Source: Nonomuraea coxensis DSM 45129 (GTDB lineage: Bacteria; Actinomycetota; Actinomycetes; Streptosporangiales; Streptosporangiaceae). Taken from it: a stretch of 64,000 nt of DNA. The position numbers and the translations under genes are program-made. The DNA is taken from positions 372,001-436,000 of the forward strand of contig NZ_CP068985.1 in NCBI RefSeq assembly GCF_019397265.1. Reading direction: 5' to 3'. Below, piece by piece: positions 38,885-46,884 of this stretch; the first letter of the stretch is position 1; every line of letters begins with the position of its first letter. The notes beneath the pieces are model-generated. The model was not told the origin of the DNA and did no database searches. It was given only the letters and a program-made list of their open reading frames with translations.

Positions 38885-39466
38885 ATGATCCTGCAACCCG
38901 CCACCCGAGGCGCGGACGCGGAGCTCGTGAACGCCTCATGGACCGAACCCGAGGCGTTCGCCGAGCTGTTCGACCGCTACGCCGGCATGCTCTACCGCTA
39001 CGTCTCCAAACGGCTCGGTCCCGAGCCCGCGGAGGATCTCGTCGGCGAGACCTTCCTGGTCGCCTTCTCCCGCAGGAGGAGCTACGACCTGGCCTATCCG
39101 GACGCCCGCCCCTGGCTGTTCGGCATCCTCACCAAGCTCATCTCCCGGCACCACCGCAGCGAGGCCGCCCGCTACCGGGCGCTGCTGCGCGCCCCGGTCG
39201 AGCACGCGACCGAGTCGCCCGCCGACCGGGTGGCCGCCGGGGTCAGCGCCCAGGCGGTGCGCGGCGAGCTGGCCGGCGCCCTCGCGTCCCTGTCCGCCAA
39301 GGACCGCGACGTGCTGCTGCTCATCGCGTGGGGCGACCTGACGTACGAGGAGGTCGCGCAGGCGCTCGGCATCCCCGTCGGCACCGTGCGCTCCCGCCTC
39401 AACAGGGGCAGGCGGAAGGTACGGGCCGCGCTCGGCGACACCAACCCGATGGCGGAGGAGGAGTGA
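38885..39466 (+). CDS. ECF-type RNA polymerase sigma factor
   Basis: A 193-residue sigma-70-family factor. Region 2 is FAELFDRYAGMLYRYVSKRL, GPEPAEDLVGETFLVAFSRR; region 4 is LSAKDRDVLLLIAWGDLTYE, EVAQALGIPVGTVRSRLNRG. The ATG at 38885 is used; an upstream in-frame start is not supported. The next gene starts 2 bp after the stop and encodes a membrane LCP-domain protein with a cytoplasmic N terminus, in the place where an anti-sigma factor is usually found. The target promoters are unknown. Confidence 0.9.
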   Translation: MILQPATRGADAELVNASWTEPEAFAELFDRYAGMLYRYVSKRLGPEPAEDLVGETFLVAFSRRRSYDLAYPDARPWLFGILTKLISRHHRSEAARYRALLRAPVEHATESPADRVAAGVSAQAVRGELAGALASLSAKDRDVLLLIAWGDLTYEEVAQALGIPVGTVRSRLNRGRRKVRAALGDTNPMAEEE

Positions 39467-39468
39467 CG

Positions 39469-40485
39469 ATGGACGACCTGAAGCTGCTCCGCGACCTCGG
39501 CGCGCGACTGGAGCACGAGCCGCCCGTGACGCTCGTCCGCCAGCGCGAGCGCCTGCTGCGGGCCCGCGCCACCCGGCGCTGGTGGGCCACCTGGTGGACG
39601 GCCGGCCTCGTGGCCGTCGCCACGGCCGCCGCGGTCGTGGTGCCCACGCTGCTGCTGGCCCGCGACCGGCCGGTCGCCGTGCCCCCCGCCGCCGCGCGGA
39701 ACGTGGACGTCAGCGGGGCCATGAACATCCTGCTGGTCGGCTCGGACAGCGTCGAGGGCGAGAACGCGGCGTACGGGCCCCACCGCGCCCGTCAGCCGGA
39801 CGGCGGCGGGCGGCGCTCGGACAGCATCATCATCCTGCACGTGCCCGAGGACAGGGGAGCGGTGACGGCGGTCAGCGTTCCCCGCGACTCGATGGTGCGG
39901 ATCCAGGGCTGCCCGGGGCGGCCCGCCCGTACGGACATGATCAACTCGGCGTACGACCAGGGTGGCCTGCCGTGCCTGCGCCAGACCCTGCAGAAGCTCA
40001 CGGGGCTCACCTTCCGGCACACGGTCGAGGTGGACTACACCGGCTTCAAGGGCGTGGTGGACGCGCTCGGAGGCGTACAGCTCACCCTGAGCCGCCCCGT
40101 GGACGACCCGCGGGCGAAGCTCAGGCTGCCGGCAGGCAAGGTCACGCTGGACGGCGAGGCGGCGCTGGGGTGGATGCGCTCGCGGGCCACGGGGGACGGT
40201 TCGGACACCGCCCGCATCAAGCGGCAGGCGCAGCTCCTGCGCGCGATGGCGAAGAAGGCCCAGAGCTCGGTGCTCGACGAGAACCGGCTGAAGGCCCTGC
40301 TGACCGAGGTGCGCGCGTCGGTGCGGACCGATCTCGGCCTGGAGGAGATGGCCGGGCTGGCGGGGCAGCTGGCGAGCGCCAGGATCAGCATGGCCGTCGT
40401 GCCGTGGCAGCCCTCCAGGACCGACCCGAACCGGATCGAATGGCGGCAACCCCAGGCCCGTGAGCTGTTCGAGTCCCTGAAGTAG
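39469..40485 (+). CDS. LCP-family membrane protein paired with an ECF sigma factor
   Basis: A 338-residue protein. Residues 1-37 are cytoplasmic and charged (LLRDLGARLEHEPPVTLVRQ); a membrane segment follows (WWTAGLVAVATAAAVVVPTL, to about 64). The extracellular LytR-CpsA-Psr domain has MNILLVGSDSVEG, SDSIIILHVPEDRGAVTAVS, VPRDSMV and RIKRQAQLLRAM. LCP enzymes transfer undecaprenyl-linked glycopolymers to peptidoglycan. The tight linkage to an ECF sigma gene (2-bp gap) and the N-terminal tail resembling those of anti-sigma proteins suggest it may also restrain the sigma factor. That second role is inference. Confidence 0.85.
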   Translation: MDDLKLLRDLGARLEHEPPVTLVRQRERLLRARATRRWWATWWTAGLVAVATAAAVVVPTLLLARDRPVAVPPAAARNVDVSGAMNILLVGSDSVEGENAAYGPHRARQPDGGGRRSDSIIILHVPEDRGAVTAVSVPRDSMVRIQGCPGRPARTDMINSAYDQGGLPCLRQTLQKLTGLTFRHTVEVDYTGFKGVVDALGGVQLTLSRPVDDPRAKLRLPAGKVTLDGEAALGWMRSRATGDGSDTARIKRQAQLLRAMAKKAQSSVLDENRLKALLTEVRASVRTDLGLEEMAGLAGQLASARISMAVVPWQPSRTDPNRIEWRQPQARELFESLK

Positions 40486-40500
40486 AGAAGGGGGCGGGGG

Positions 40501-41379
40501 TCAGACGCGGCGGTAGTGGCGGCGGAGGGCGATCCCCGCCGCGACTCCGCCCGCGATCGCCCCGACGCCCGCCGCGATCGGCAGGGCCGTCATGGTGGCC
40601 TTGCGCCCGGTGCGGAAGTCCCTGACGGGCCAGTCGTGCTTCCTCGCGTGCTCGCGCAGCTCGCTGTCGGGGTTGATGGCCACGGCGTGGCCGACCAGGG
40701 ACAGCATCGGCAGGTCGTTGGCCGAGTCGCTGTAGGCGGTGCAGCGGGTGAGGTCGAGGCCCTCGCGCCGGGCCAGCGCGCGCACGGCCTCGGCCTTGGC
40801 GGGGCCGTGCAGCAGGTCGCCGACCAGCCGGCCGGTGTAGACGCCGTTGCCGGTCTCGGCGACGGTGCCGAGCGCGCCGGTCAGCCCGAGCCGCTGGGCG
40901 ATGACCCGGGCCAGCTCGACCGGCGTGGCGGTGACCAGCCAGACCCGCTGGCCGGCGTCGAGGTGCGACTGTGCGAGCGCGCGGGTGCCGCCCCAGATGC
41001 GGTCGGCCATGACCTCGTCGTAGATCTCCTCGCCGAGGCGGACGACGTCGTCGACCTTGGCCCCGGCCACGAACGCCAGCGCCGTCTCCCTCGCCACCGC
41101 GATGTGCTCGGGGTTCTCGCTGCCGCGCAGCCGGAAGACCGCCTGGCCCACCGCGAACTTCAGCAGGTCGGAGGTGGTGAACATGCCGCGCGTGGCGAGG
41201 CCCCTGGCGAAGTGGTAGATGGACGCGCCGCGCATCATCGTGTTGTCCACGTCGAAGAAGGCCGCCGCCTCCAGGTCGGGCTCGACCGGCTCGGCCGGCG
41301 CGACGGTGACCGCCGCCCGGGCCGCCGCCTCGCCGGCAACCTCGGGCTCGACGTGGTGTCGTCGTCCAAAAAGCCGCAT
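40501..41379 (-). CDS. HAD-IB family hydrolase with C-terminal membrane segment
   Basis: A 292-residue HAD phosphatase. Motif I is FFDVDNTMM (nucleophile Asp43, general acid Asp45); motif II lies in [11 protein letters not shown]; motif III/IV is [19 protein letters not shown] with [13 protein letters not shown]. This is the SerB/CicA-type subfamily often involved in phospholipid turnover. A hydrophobic segment ([20 protein letters not shown]) and basic tail close the protein, tethering it to the membrane. The stop is 16 bp from the convergent LCP gene. Confidence 0.9.
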   Translation of the reverse strand: MRLFGRRHHVEPEVAGEAAARAAVTVAPAEPVEPDLEAAAFFDVDNTMMRGASIYHFARGLATRGMFTTSDLLKFAVGQAVFRLRGSENPEHIAVARETALAFVAGAKVDDVVRLGEEIYDEVMADRIWGGTRALAQSHLDAGQRVWLVTATPVELARVIAQRLGLTGALGTVAETGNGVYTGRLVGDLLHGPAKAEAVRALARREGLDLTRCTAYSDSANDLPMLSLVGHAVAINPDSELREHARKHDWPVRDFRTGRKATMTALPIAAGVGAIAGGVAAGIALRRHYRRV

Positions 41380-41397
41380 GAGCCTCAGCTTAGCTAC

Positions 41398-42120
41398 CTA
41401 CTGTGGCGCGACCAGACCTTCGATGTAGTGCAGATAGCCCTCCGCCTGGGCCTGTTGGTCGCCGTTGAGCTGCGGAAGCATGGGGCTGACCATGTCTTTC
41501 TGGTCCCGCGCGAATTTCTTGATCTTCGGCGAGCGCGGCTCGGCCCGTTCGAGGCGGCTGATGCCCGAGCGGGTGGAGTCCTCCATGTCCTTCAGCGTCC
41601 TGCCGACCAGCGGGCCGTCCTCGGCGGAGCCGAGCAGGCTGGCGACCTCCCTGGCGCGGGTCTTGGCGGAGGCCAGCTCGCGCTCGCCGCGTTCGGCGTC
41701 GTCGGCGCTGAGCCGGACGAGGGTGCTCTCCGCGGCCCGCTTGAGCGGATAGAGCGAGTCGCCAGGCACCGACTGGTACGTGGCGAACGCCGACACCATC
41801 ATCCCCGCCGCCAGTCCGAACGAGGCCAGGTGGGACAGCATCGGTCGCCTGCGCGCCGGCGCCGGCCGCCGGGCGGGCCGGGGCCGGGCGTGGCGCGCGG
41901 CCTCAGGGCGCCGTCCGGGCGTGTCGGAGGCGAGGGAGGGCAGGTCCGCCGCGGAGACGGACGGGAACGGGTACGGCGACCGCTCGGCCCGGTGCCGGGA
42001 GATCAGCTCGGCGCGCAGCCGGGCGCGGAAGTCCGGCTCCGGAGCCCCTCCGATGGGCAGGCTCCGCAGCTCCGTGAGGTGTTCGAGCACGCGCTCCCGC
42101 CGCCTGCGCGCCCTACCCAT
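41398..42120 (-). CDS. rsbN: RsbN-like anti-sigma factor (DUF5667 protein)
   Basis: A 240-residue single-pass membrane protein encoded right after bldN. The cytoplasmic N terminus begins MGRARRRRERVLEHLTELRS and contains PEPDFRARLRAELISRH; the membrane segment is near 95-115 (MLSHLASFGLAAGMMVSAFA). The extracytoplasmic part starts YQSVPGDSLYPLKRAAEST, the DUF5667 signature, and is helical. In Streptomyces RsbN holds BldN inactive, and the gene order bldN-rsbN is the same. It starts 57 bp after the bldN stop. The assignment rests on position and domain type. Confidence 0.82.
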   Translation of the reverse strand: MGRARRRRERVLEHLTELRSLPIGGAPEPDFRARLRAELISRHRAERSPYPFPSVSAADLPSLASDTPGRRPEAARHARPRPARRPAPARRRPMLSHLASFGLAAGMMVSAFATYQSVPGDSLYPLKRAAESTLVRLSADDAERGERELASAKTRAREVASLLGSAEDGPLVGRTLKDMEDSTRSGISRLERAEPRSPKIKKFARDQKDMVSPMLPQLNGDQQAQAEGYLHYIEGLVAPQ

Positions 42121-42176
42121 GGCAGTCGCTCCCGTCTGGCCGTGACACCTGCCTAACGACGGGTGGATGGTGGAGG

Positions 42177-42842
42177 TTACGCGAGGTCGTGCTTGAGCGC
42201 CCGTGCCAGCGCGCGGATGGCCCGGAACTGCAGCGCTTTGATCGCTCCACTCTTCTTCCCCATGATCAACGCGGTTTCCGCGAGCGAGAGTCCGTGCAGG
42301 AAACGCAGGACGACACATTCCTGCTGTTCGGGATTGAGCTCTCGTACGGCCCGCAGGACCCGGTCGTTGATGATGGCCGTGACCACGGCGTTCTCCGGGA
42401 TGTGCGAGCCGTCGAGCGGAACGTCGATGATCTCCCCGGTAGGGATCTCCAGCCGATATCGCCCCGATTTGAAGTGATCTGTCACCAGGTTCCGGGCGAT
42501 GGTCACGAGCCAGGCGCCGAAATCGCGGCCCTGCCAGGTGAAGTCGGCGATCCTGCGCAGCGCTCGCAGGAAGGTCTCGCTGGTCAGGTCCTCGGCGAGC
42601 TGATGAGAGCCGACACGGAAGTAGATGTAGCGGTAGACGAGGTCCACGTAGCGGTCGTAGAGCGTGCCAAACGACTCCGTGCAGCCGTTCTTGGCATGCA
42701 GCACGAGGGTCCGCACGTCCACGTCGGCGGCACCGTCCACCTCGGGTTCCGGCGCTTCTTCGCGCACGGCGAACTCGCCCGTCCGGGCAGGCCCAGCGAG
42801 CGCCGGCACCAGCAGCCCGGCGAACGGTGACGAGTCAGGCAT
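42177..42842 (-). CDS. bldN: Developmental ECF sigma factor BldN
   Basis: A 221-residue ECF sigma factor matching BldN in its core: TLYDRYVDLVYRYIYFRVGS, AEDLTSETFLRALRRI, FTWQGRDFGAWLVTIARNLV, DHFKSGRYRLEIPTGE, and region 4 LNPEQQECVVLRFLHGLSLA. The N-terminal extension before region 2 is about 50 residues, shorter than the proteolytically removed prosequence of the S. coelicolor protein as I recall it. BldN directs genes for aerial hyphae sheath proteins. rsbN follows, and a consensus promoter and a BldD-like box lie upstream (42882-42940). Confidence 0.9.
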   Translation of the reverse strand: MPDSSPFAGLLVPALAGPARTGEFAVREEAPEPEVDGAADVDVRTLVLHAKNGCTESFGTLYDRYVDLVYRYIYFRVGSHQLAEDLTSETFLRALRRIADFTWQGRDFGAWLVTIARNLVTDHFKSGRYRLEIPTGEIIDVPLDGSHIPENAVVTAIINDRVLRAVRELNPEQQECVVLRFLHGLSLAETALIMGKKSGAIKALQFRAIRALARALKHDLA

Positions 42843-42881
42843 CCGGTATCCCTAGGGGTAAGGGGTGCGGCGTGCTCGATC

Positions 42882-42910
42882 ACTCTAGAAATCAACCGGA
42901 AATTCCACAA
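42882..42910 (-). promoter_or_regulatory. bldN promoter
   Basis: On the minus strand -35 TTGTGG (42910-42905) and -10 TAGAGT (42887-42882) are 17 bp apart. Transcription should start near 42875, giving a leader of about 33 nt. The heptamer TTGTGGA is repeated in tandem over the -35. Confidence 0.6.
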
Positions 42911-42927
42911 TCCACAAGGTGCTTGCA

Positions 42928-42940
42928 TGACTTGGTGTAA
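42928..42940. promoter_or_regulatory. BldD-box-like sequence upstream of bldN
   Basis: TGAC-TTGGT-GTAA has both conserved half-sites and the spacing of the BldD consensus (TnAC-N5-GTnA); the central C and W positions do not match. It lies 17 bp upstream of the -35. bldN is a known BldD target in Streptomyces. Confidence 0.45.
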
Positions 42941-43020
42941 CCGCCGGATACCGTGAGGATCGACCTGTTCCCTCTTCGGCTACCGGCTGGGAGGCATCGT
43001 CCGGCAGCATTGGAGTCACC

Positions 43021-44613
43021 ATGGAGATCCTCGTTGCTGTCCTAGGGTTCGCCGGTGCGCTCCTCGCCGCCTTCGCGACAGGCGCCCTGATCAAACGGCT
43101 GCGTGACGAGCCCGAGGGCTGGCTGATCGGCTGGGTCGTCGCGGCGGGCGCGCTGTTCCTGTCGCTGGCGGTGGTCGGCATCGGCTCCCTGACGGGATTC
43201 GGGACGGTCACGTTCCGGATCTACCAGGTGACGGGGTCGCTGCTCGCGCCGCTCTGGCTGGCCGTCGGCATGATCCAGCTCCTCGCCGAGCGGGTGCCGC
43301 CGCGCTTCCTGGCGTGGCTGATGGGCATCGCGCTGACGATCGTCACTGGCGCCATCATGATCTTCGATCCGCTCAAGTCGCAGGAGATGAGCAAGGCCCC
43401 GCCCTCGGGGCCGGCCCTCTGGGGCATCTTCCCCGGCTCCCTGCTGATCGGCGTGCACGTCATCGCCGTGGTGATCATGCTGGCGATGCTCGTGGTCGCG
43501 GCGCTCAAGTGGCGCAACGGCGACGAGTACGACACCGACAACCTGCACGCCGCCCTGGTGATCGCCCCGTCGGGGATCGCCCTGGTGGGCGCGATGCGCT
43601 TCACGGTGCCCCCGCTGTTCACCACGGCGCTGCTCGCGGTGGCCGCGGCGGCGATCTGGTACACCGTGCTGCGGCCGCTCGCGCCGTACGACGACGAGGA
43701 CGACGACCTCGACGACCGCGACGCGCCCGCCCGGCGCGGCCAGGACGCCCGCCAGGACGCCAGGGCCCGCCACGGCCACGACGCCCCCGGCCGCCACGGC
43801 GGCGACCAGCGCGGGACGCCGCTGGACGACCACGACCGCACGGTCCCGCGCGGCCGCCGGGCGATGCCCGAGCCCGTGCCGGCCGCCGACCTGCCGCCCG
43901 CCGCGCCCCGCCGCCCCACCGGCCTGGGCGACCTGGTGGCCGAATACCGCGCGGGCGAGCGCGACGTCGACTACGCTGCCCGCATGGCGCCGCCCCCGCC
44001 CGAGGACGGCCCCGCGACCGGCTACATCATGAACGGCGGCGCGATGCCCGGCGGGCCCTCCGGCCCCCAGCGCCAGGGCGGCCCGTCAGCCCCGCAGCCC
44101 TTCGGCGGCCCGTCCGGCCCGCAGGCCATGCCGCCGCAGCGCCCCGAATACGCGATGCCGCCCACCCCGCCCCCGGCCGGCCCGGCCACCGGCATGCTCT
44201 TCTCGGGCGCCGACCTGTTCTCCCCGTCCCAGCCCCAGCAGCCGGTCCCACAGCCCGGCCAGCAGCCCGCCGGGGGCCGCCTGTCGCCGAACATCTACGG
44301 CCTGCTCACCGTGTTCACGATCATGGACGGCGCGGGCGACGCGTTCGACCGGCTGGCCGAGGCCACGGTCGAGGGCGTGCGCCGCGGCGAGCCCGACACG
44401 CTCGTCTACGCCTGCCACTCGGTCAAGTCGGCCCCGCTGCAGCGCATCGTCTACGAGCTCTACCGCGACGAGGTCGCCTACCGCGACCACCAGCGGCAGC
44501 CGCACGTCGAGCGGTTCGTCACCGAGCGGCAGTCGATGGTGCTGGCCACCAACGTCATCGAGCTCGACGTCAACGCCGCGAAGGTGGTGCCGCTCCCCAC
44601 GGTCACGTACTGA
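43021..44613 (+). CDS. Seven-TM membrane protein with C-terminal ABM (quinol monooxygenase-like) domain
   Basis: A 530-residue protein in three parts. Residues 1-225 hold seven hydrophobic segments (from MEILVAVLGFAGALLAAFAT to TTALLAVAAAAIWYTVLRPL). Residues about 226-415 are disordered: first Asp/Arg/His-rich, then Gly/Pro/Gln-rich repeats (GGPSGPQ). Residues about 418-530 resemble an antibiotic-biosynthesis-monooxygenase fold: IYGLLTVFTIMDGAGDAFDR, LVYACHSVKSAPLQRIVYEL, YRDEVAYRDHQRQPHVERFV. ABM domains act on quinols or sense aromatics without cofactor. The membrane location suggests contact with menaquinone; that is inference. It is convergent with, and overlaps by 11 bp, the glutaredoxin gene. 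Confidence 0.75.
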   Translation: MEILVAVLGFAGALLAAFATGALIKRLRDEPEGWLIGWVVAAGALFLSLAVVGIGSLTGFGTVTFRIYQVTGSLLAPLWLAVGMIQLLAERVPPRFLAWLMGIALTIVTGAIMIFDPLKSQEMSKAPPSGPALWGIFPGSLLIGVHVIAVVIMLAMLVVAALKWRNGDEYDTDNLHAALVIAPSGIALVGAMRFTVPPLFTTALLAVAAAAIWYTVLRPLAPYDDEDDDLDDRDAPARRGQDARQDARARHGHDAPGRHGGDQRGTPLDDHDRTVPRGRRAMPEPVPAADLPPAAPRRPTGLGDLVAEYRAGERDVDYAARMAPPPPEDGPATGYIMNGGAMPGGPSGPQRQGGPSAPQPFGGPSGPQAMPPQRPEYAMPPTPPPAGPATGMLFSGADLFSPSQPQQPVPQPGQQPAGGRLSPNIYGLLTVFTIMDGAGDAFDRLAEATVEGVRRGEPDTLVYACHSVKSAPLQRIVYELYRDEVAYRDHQRQPHVERFVTERQSMVLATNVIELDVNAAKVVPLPTVTY

Positions 44614-44839
44614 GCGCGGCCCGCAGGCGGGTCTCGTCGACCCGCCAGAAGTCGTGCTGCACGCCGTCGATGAGCGTGACCGGGATCATCTCCCAGTATT
44701 TCTCCCTCAGCTCCTCGGAGGAGTCGATGCTGATCTCCTCCCAGGGCACGCCCAGCTCGCCCGCCACCCGGGCGATGACCGCGCGCGCGTCCTCACACAA
44801 GTGACAGCCGGGCTTGCCGAGCAACGTGATGCGGTGCAT
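44603..44839 (-). CDS. Glutaredoxin-family thiol protein
   Basis: A 78-residue thioredoxin-fold protein with the redox motif CHLC at 12-15 (LLGKPGCHLCEDARAVI), the cis-Pro in EMIPVTLIDGV and a short C-terminal helix. It is the DUF836/glutaredoxin-like type common in actinobacteria. It lies divergently 115 bp from rex, so the ROP site at 44863-44880 sits between the two start codons and could affect both genes. Confidence 0.9.
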   Translation of the reverse strand: MHRITLLGKPGCHLCEDARAVIARVAGELGVPWEEISIDSSEELREKYWEMIPVTLIDGVQHDFWRVDETRLRAALST

Positions 44840-44862
44840 ACGGCAACCGTACCGCCGCTACT

Positions 44863-44880
44863 TTGTGCATCGGTTCACAA
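44863..44880. promoter_or_regulatory. Rex operator (ROP) upstream of rex
   Basis: TTGTGCA-TCGG-TTCACAA matches the Rex consensus TTGTGAA-N4-TTCACAA at all but one arm position. It covers the likely -35 (TTGTGC, 44863-44868) of a promoter whose -10 is TAACCT (44887-44892), so Rex should repress its own operon when NADH is low. Confidence 0.85.
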
Positions 44881-44953
44881 AGGGATTAACCTGAAAGACG
44901 GTTCTAATCCGTCCCCGCGGCTCCCGGCCGCCCGTCCCCTGGAGCTCCGGCGC

Positions 44954-45631
44954 GTGAAGAGCACGTCCCAGCCCCGTGACCGAGGCATCCCCGAGGCGAC
45001 GGTCGCGCGGCTGCCGCTGTACCTGCGGGCGCTGCACGGCATGGCGGAGCGGGGCGTGGCGACGGTCAGCTCGGAGGATCTCGCGTCGGCCGCCGGGGTC
45101 AACTCCGCGAAGCTCCGCAAAGATCTGTCGCATCTCGGCTCCTACGGCACGAGAGGCGTAGGCTATGACGTCGAGTACCTCGTCTACCAGATCTCCCGCG
45201 AGCTGGGTCTGACGCAGGACTGGGCGGTCGCCATCGTCGGCGTCGGCAACCTCGGCCGCGCGCTGGCGAACTACGGCGGGTTCGTCTCACGCGGCTTCCG
45301 GGTGGCGGCACTGATCGACGCCGACCCCGGAGTCGTGGGCGACACCATAGCGGGGTTGAATGTTGAGCACATCGACGAACTGGAAGCCGTCATCAAGCGG
45401 CGTGGAGTCTCGATCGTGGTTCTGGCGACACCGGCGGAAGCGGCGCAGGCGGTCTGCGATCGCGTGATCGCCGTGGGCGTGACGAGCATACTCAACTTCG
45501 CCCCCGTCGTGCTCTCCGTGCCGGACACCGTCGACGTCCGGAAAGTCGATCTTTCCATCGAACTGCAGATTCTCGCGTTCCACGAGCAACGCAAAGCTGG
45601 AGGGCCACTCATGGCGGTGGACAGTCAATGA
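44954..45631 (+). CDS. rex: Redox-sensing transcriptional repressor Rex
   Basis: A 225-residue NADH/NAD+ sensor. The winged helix-turn-helix is in residues 1-80 (IPEATVARLPLYLRALHGMA, GVNSAKLRKDLSHLGSYGTR); the Rossmann domain has VAIVGVGNLGRALANYGGF and VVLATPAEAAQAV; the C-terminal helix ILAFHEQRK completes the domain-swapped dimer. It represses respiratory genes when NAD+ dominates. The GTG at 44954 is chosen; the upstream open frame is not coding. It overlaps hemA by 4 bp (ATGA), as in the rex-hemA operon of Streptomyces, and a ROP lies upstream. Confidence 0.96.
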   Translation: MKSTSQPRDRGIPEATVARLPLYLRALHGMAERGVATVSSEDLASAAGVNSAKLRKDLSHLGSYGTRGVGYDVEYLVYQISRELGLTQDWAVAIVGVGNLGRALANYGGFVSRGFRVAALIDADPGVVGDTIAGLNVEHIDELEAVIKRRGVSIVVLATPAEAAQAVCDRVIAVGVTSILNFAPVVLSVPDTVDVRKVDLSIELQILAFHEQRKAGGPLMAVDSQ

Positions 45632-46884
45632 GCATCCTGGCCATCGGACTCAGCCACCGCACCTCGCCGGTGGCGCTGCTTGAACGGGTCTCCCTCACCG
45701 GTGACCGGCTGGTCAAGCTCCTGCACGACGTCCAGCACGATCCGTCCGTGGCCGAGGCCATGGTGGTGTCGACCTGCAACCGGGTGGAGGTCTACGTCAC
45801 GGTCGACCGGTTCCACGCCGCCCTCACGGCCGTGACCGGGCTTCTCGGCGTGCACACGGGCATCACGGTCGAGGAGCTCACCCCGCACCTCTACGTGCAC
45901 TACGAGGAGCGTGCGGTCGAGCACCTGTTCTCCGTGGTGTGCGGCCTCGACTCCATGGTCGTCGGCGAGGGCCAGATCCTCGGCCAGGTACGCCAGGCGC
46001 TCAAGCTCGGCCAGCGCCAGGGCACCGTCGGCGCCACGCTCAACGAGCTGGTGCAGCAGGCGCTGCGGGTCGGCAAGCGGGCCCACACCGACACCGGCAT
46101 CGACCAGGCCGGGGCCTCCCTCGTCACGGCCGGGCTGGCGCTGGCCGGCGAGATCGCCGGCAGCCGGGCGCTGGTCGTCGGCGCGGGCTCGATGAGCTCG
46201 CTGGCCGCCGTCACGCTCCAGCGCGCCGGGGTCACCGACATCGTCGTGGCCAACCGCACGTACGAGCGGGGCGCCCGGCTGGCCGCCAACGTCGGCGGCC
46301 GGGCCGTCGAGTTCTCCGCCATGCCGGGCGAGCTGGCCGCCGCCGACATCGTGATCACCTGCACCGGAGCGGGCAGGCACATCATCACGCCGGATATGCT
46401 GGGCGGACCTACGTTCCTGCTGGACCTCGCGTTGCCGCACGACGTCGACCCGGCCGTGCGCCGGGTGCCGGGGGTCCGGCTGGTCGACCTGGAGACGATC
46501 CAGGAGTCCGGCATCGGCTCGCGGGAGGTCGACGCGGTCGCGTCCGTGCGCGCCCTGGTCGTCGAGGAGCTTCGCGCCTACCTCGACGCCGAGCGCGCCG
46601 CCAAGGTCACCCCGACGGTGGTGGCCCTGCGCAGCAAGGCGGCGGGGGTGGTCGAGTCCGAGCTCGGCCGCCTGCTGATGCGCGTGCCCGACCTCGACGC
46701 CCGGGCGCGCGACGAGGTCGCGATGACCGTGCAGCGCGTCGTGGACAAGCTGCTCCACGAGCCGACTGTGCGTGTCAAGCAGCTCGCCACCTGCCCGGGA
46801 GGCGATCATTATGCGGAGGCGCTGCGTGAGCTGTTCAACCTGGACCCGAAGATGCCCGAGGCCGTGAGAGAGGTGGAGCTGTGA
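45628..46884 (+). CDS. hemA: Glutamyl-tRNA reductase HemA
   Basis: A 418-residue enzyme that reduces Glu-tRNA to glutamate-1-semialdehyde, the first committed step of C5 heme synthesis. Landmarks: ILAIGLSHRTSPVALLERVS, the nucleophile Cys in VVSTCNRVEVYV, HLFSVVCGLDSMVVGEGQIL, the Rossmann segment LVVGAGSMSSLAAVTLQRAG and the helical dimerisation C terminus. Coupled to rex and hemC by 4-bp overlaps; Rex control links heme supply to the redox state. Confidence 0.98.
   Translation: MSILAIGLSHRTSPVALLERVSLTGDRLVKLLHDVQHDPSVAEAMVVSTCNRVEVYVTVDRFHAALTAVTGLLGVHTGITVEELTPHLYVHYEERAVEHLFSVVCGLDSMVVGEGQILGQVRQALKLGQRQGTVGATLNELVQQALRVGKRAHTDTGIDQAGASLVTAGLALAGEIAGSRALVVGAGSMSSLAAVTLQRAGVTDIVVANRTYERGARLAANVGGRAVEFSAMPGELAAADIVITCTGAGRHIITPDMLGGPTFLLDLALPHDVDPAVRRVPGVRLVDLETIQESGIGSREVDAVASVRALVVEELRAYLDAERAAKVTPTVVALRSKAAGVVESELGRLLMRVPDLDARARDEVAMTVQRVVDKLLHEPTVRVKQLATCPGGDHYAEALRELFNLDPKMPEAVREVEL

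Noticed and set aside
43690..44290. Repeat array or CRISPR-like pattern of GGCCCGTCC units
   Set aside because: These are Gly/Pro/Gln codon repeats in the disordered linker of the membrane-ABM protein, not regularly spaced repeats with unique spacers.
44654..44953. N-terminal extension of Rex by about 100 codons
   Set aside because: It would cross the Rex operator and the antisense glutaredoxin gene. Rex proteins begin near the residues encoded from the GTG at 44954.
44881..44953. A tRNA-like GGTTCTAATCC in the rex leader
   Set aside because: It resembles a T-arm only superficially; no acceptor stem, anticodon arm or CCA-proximal pairing can be drawn.
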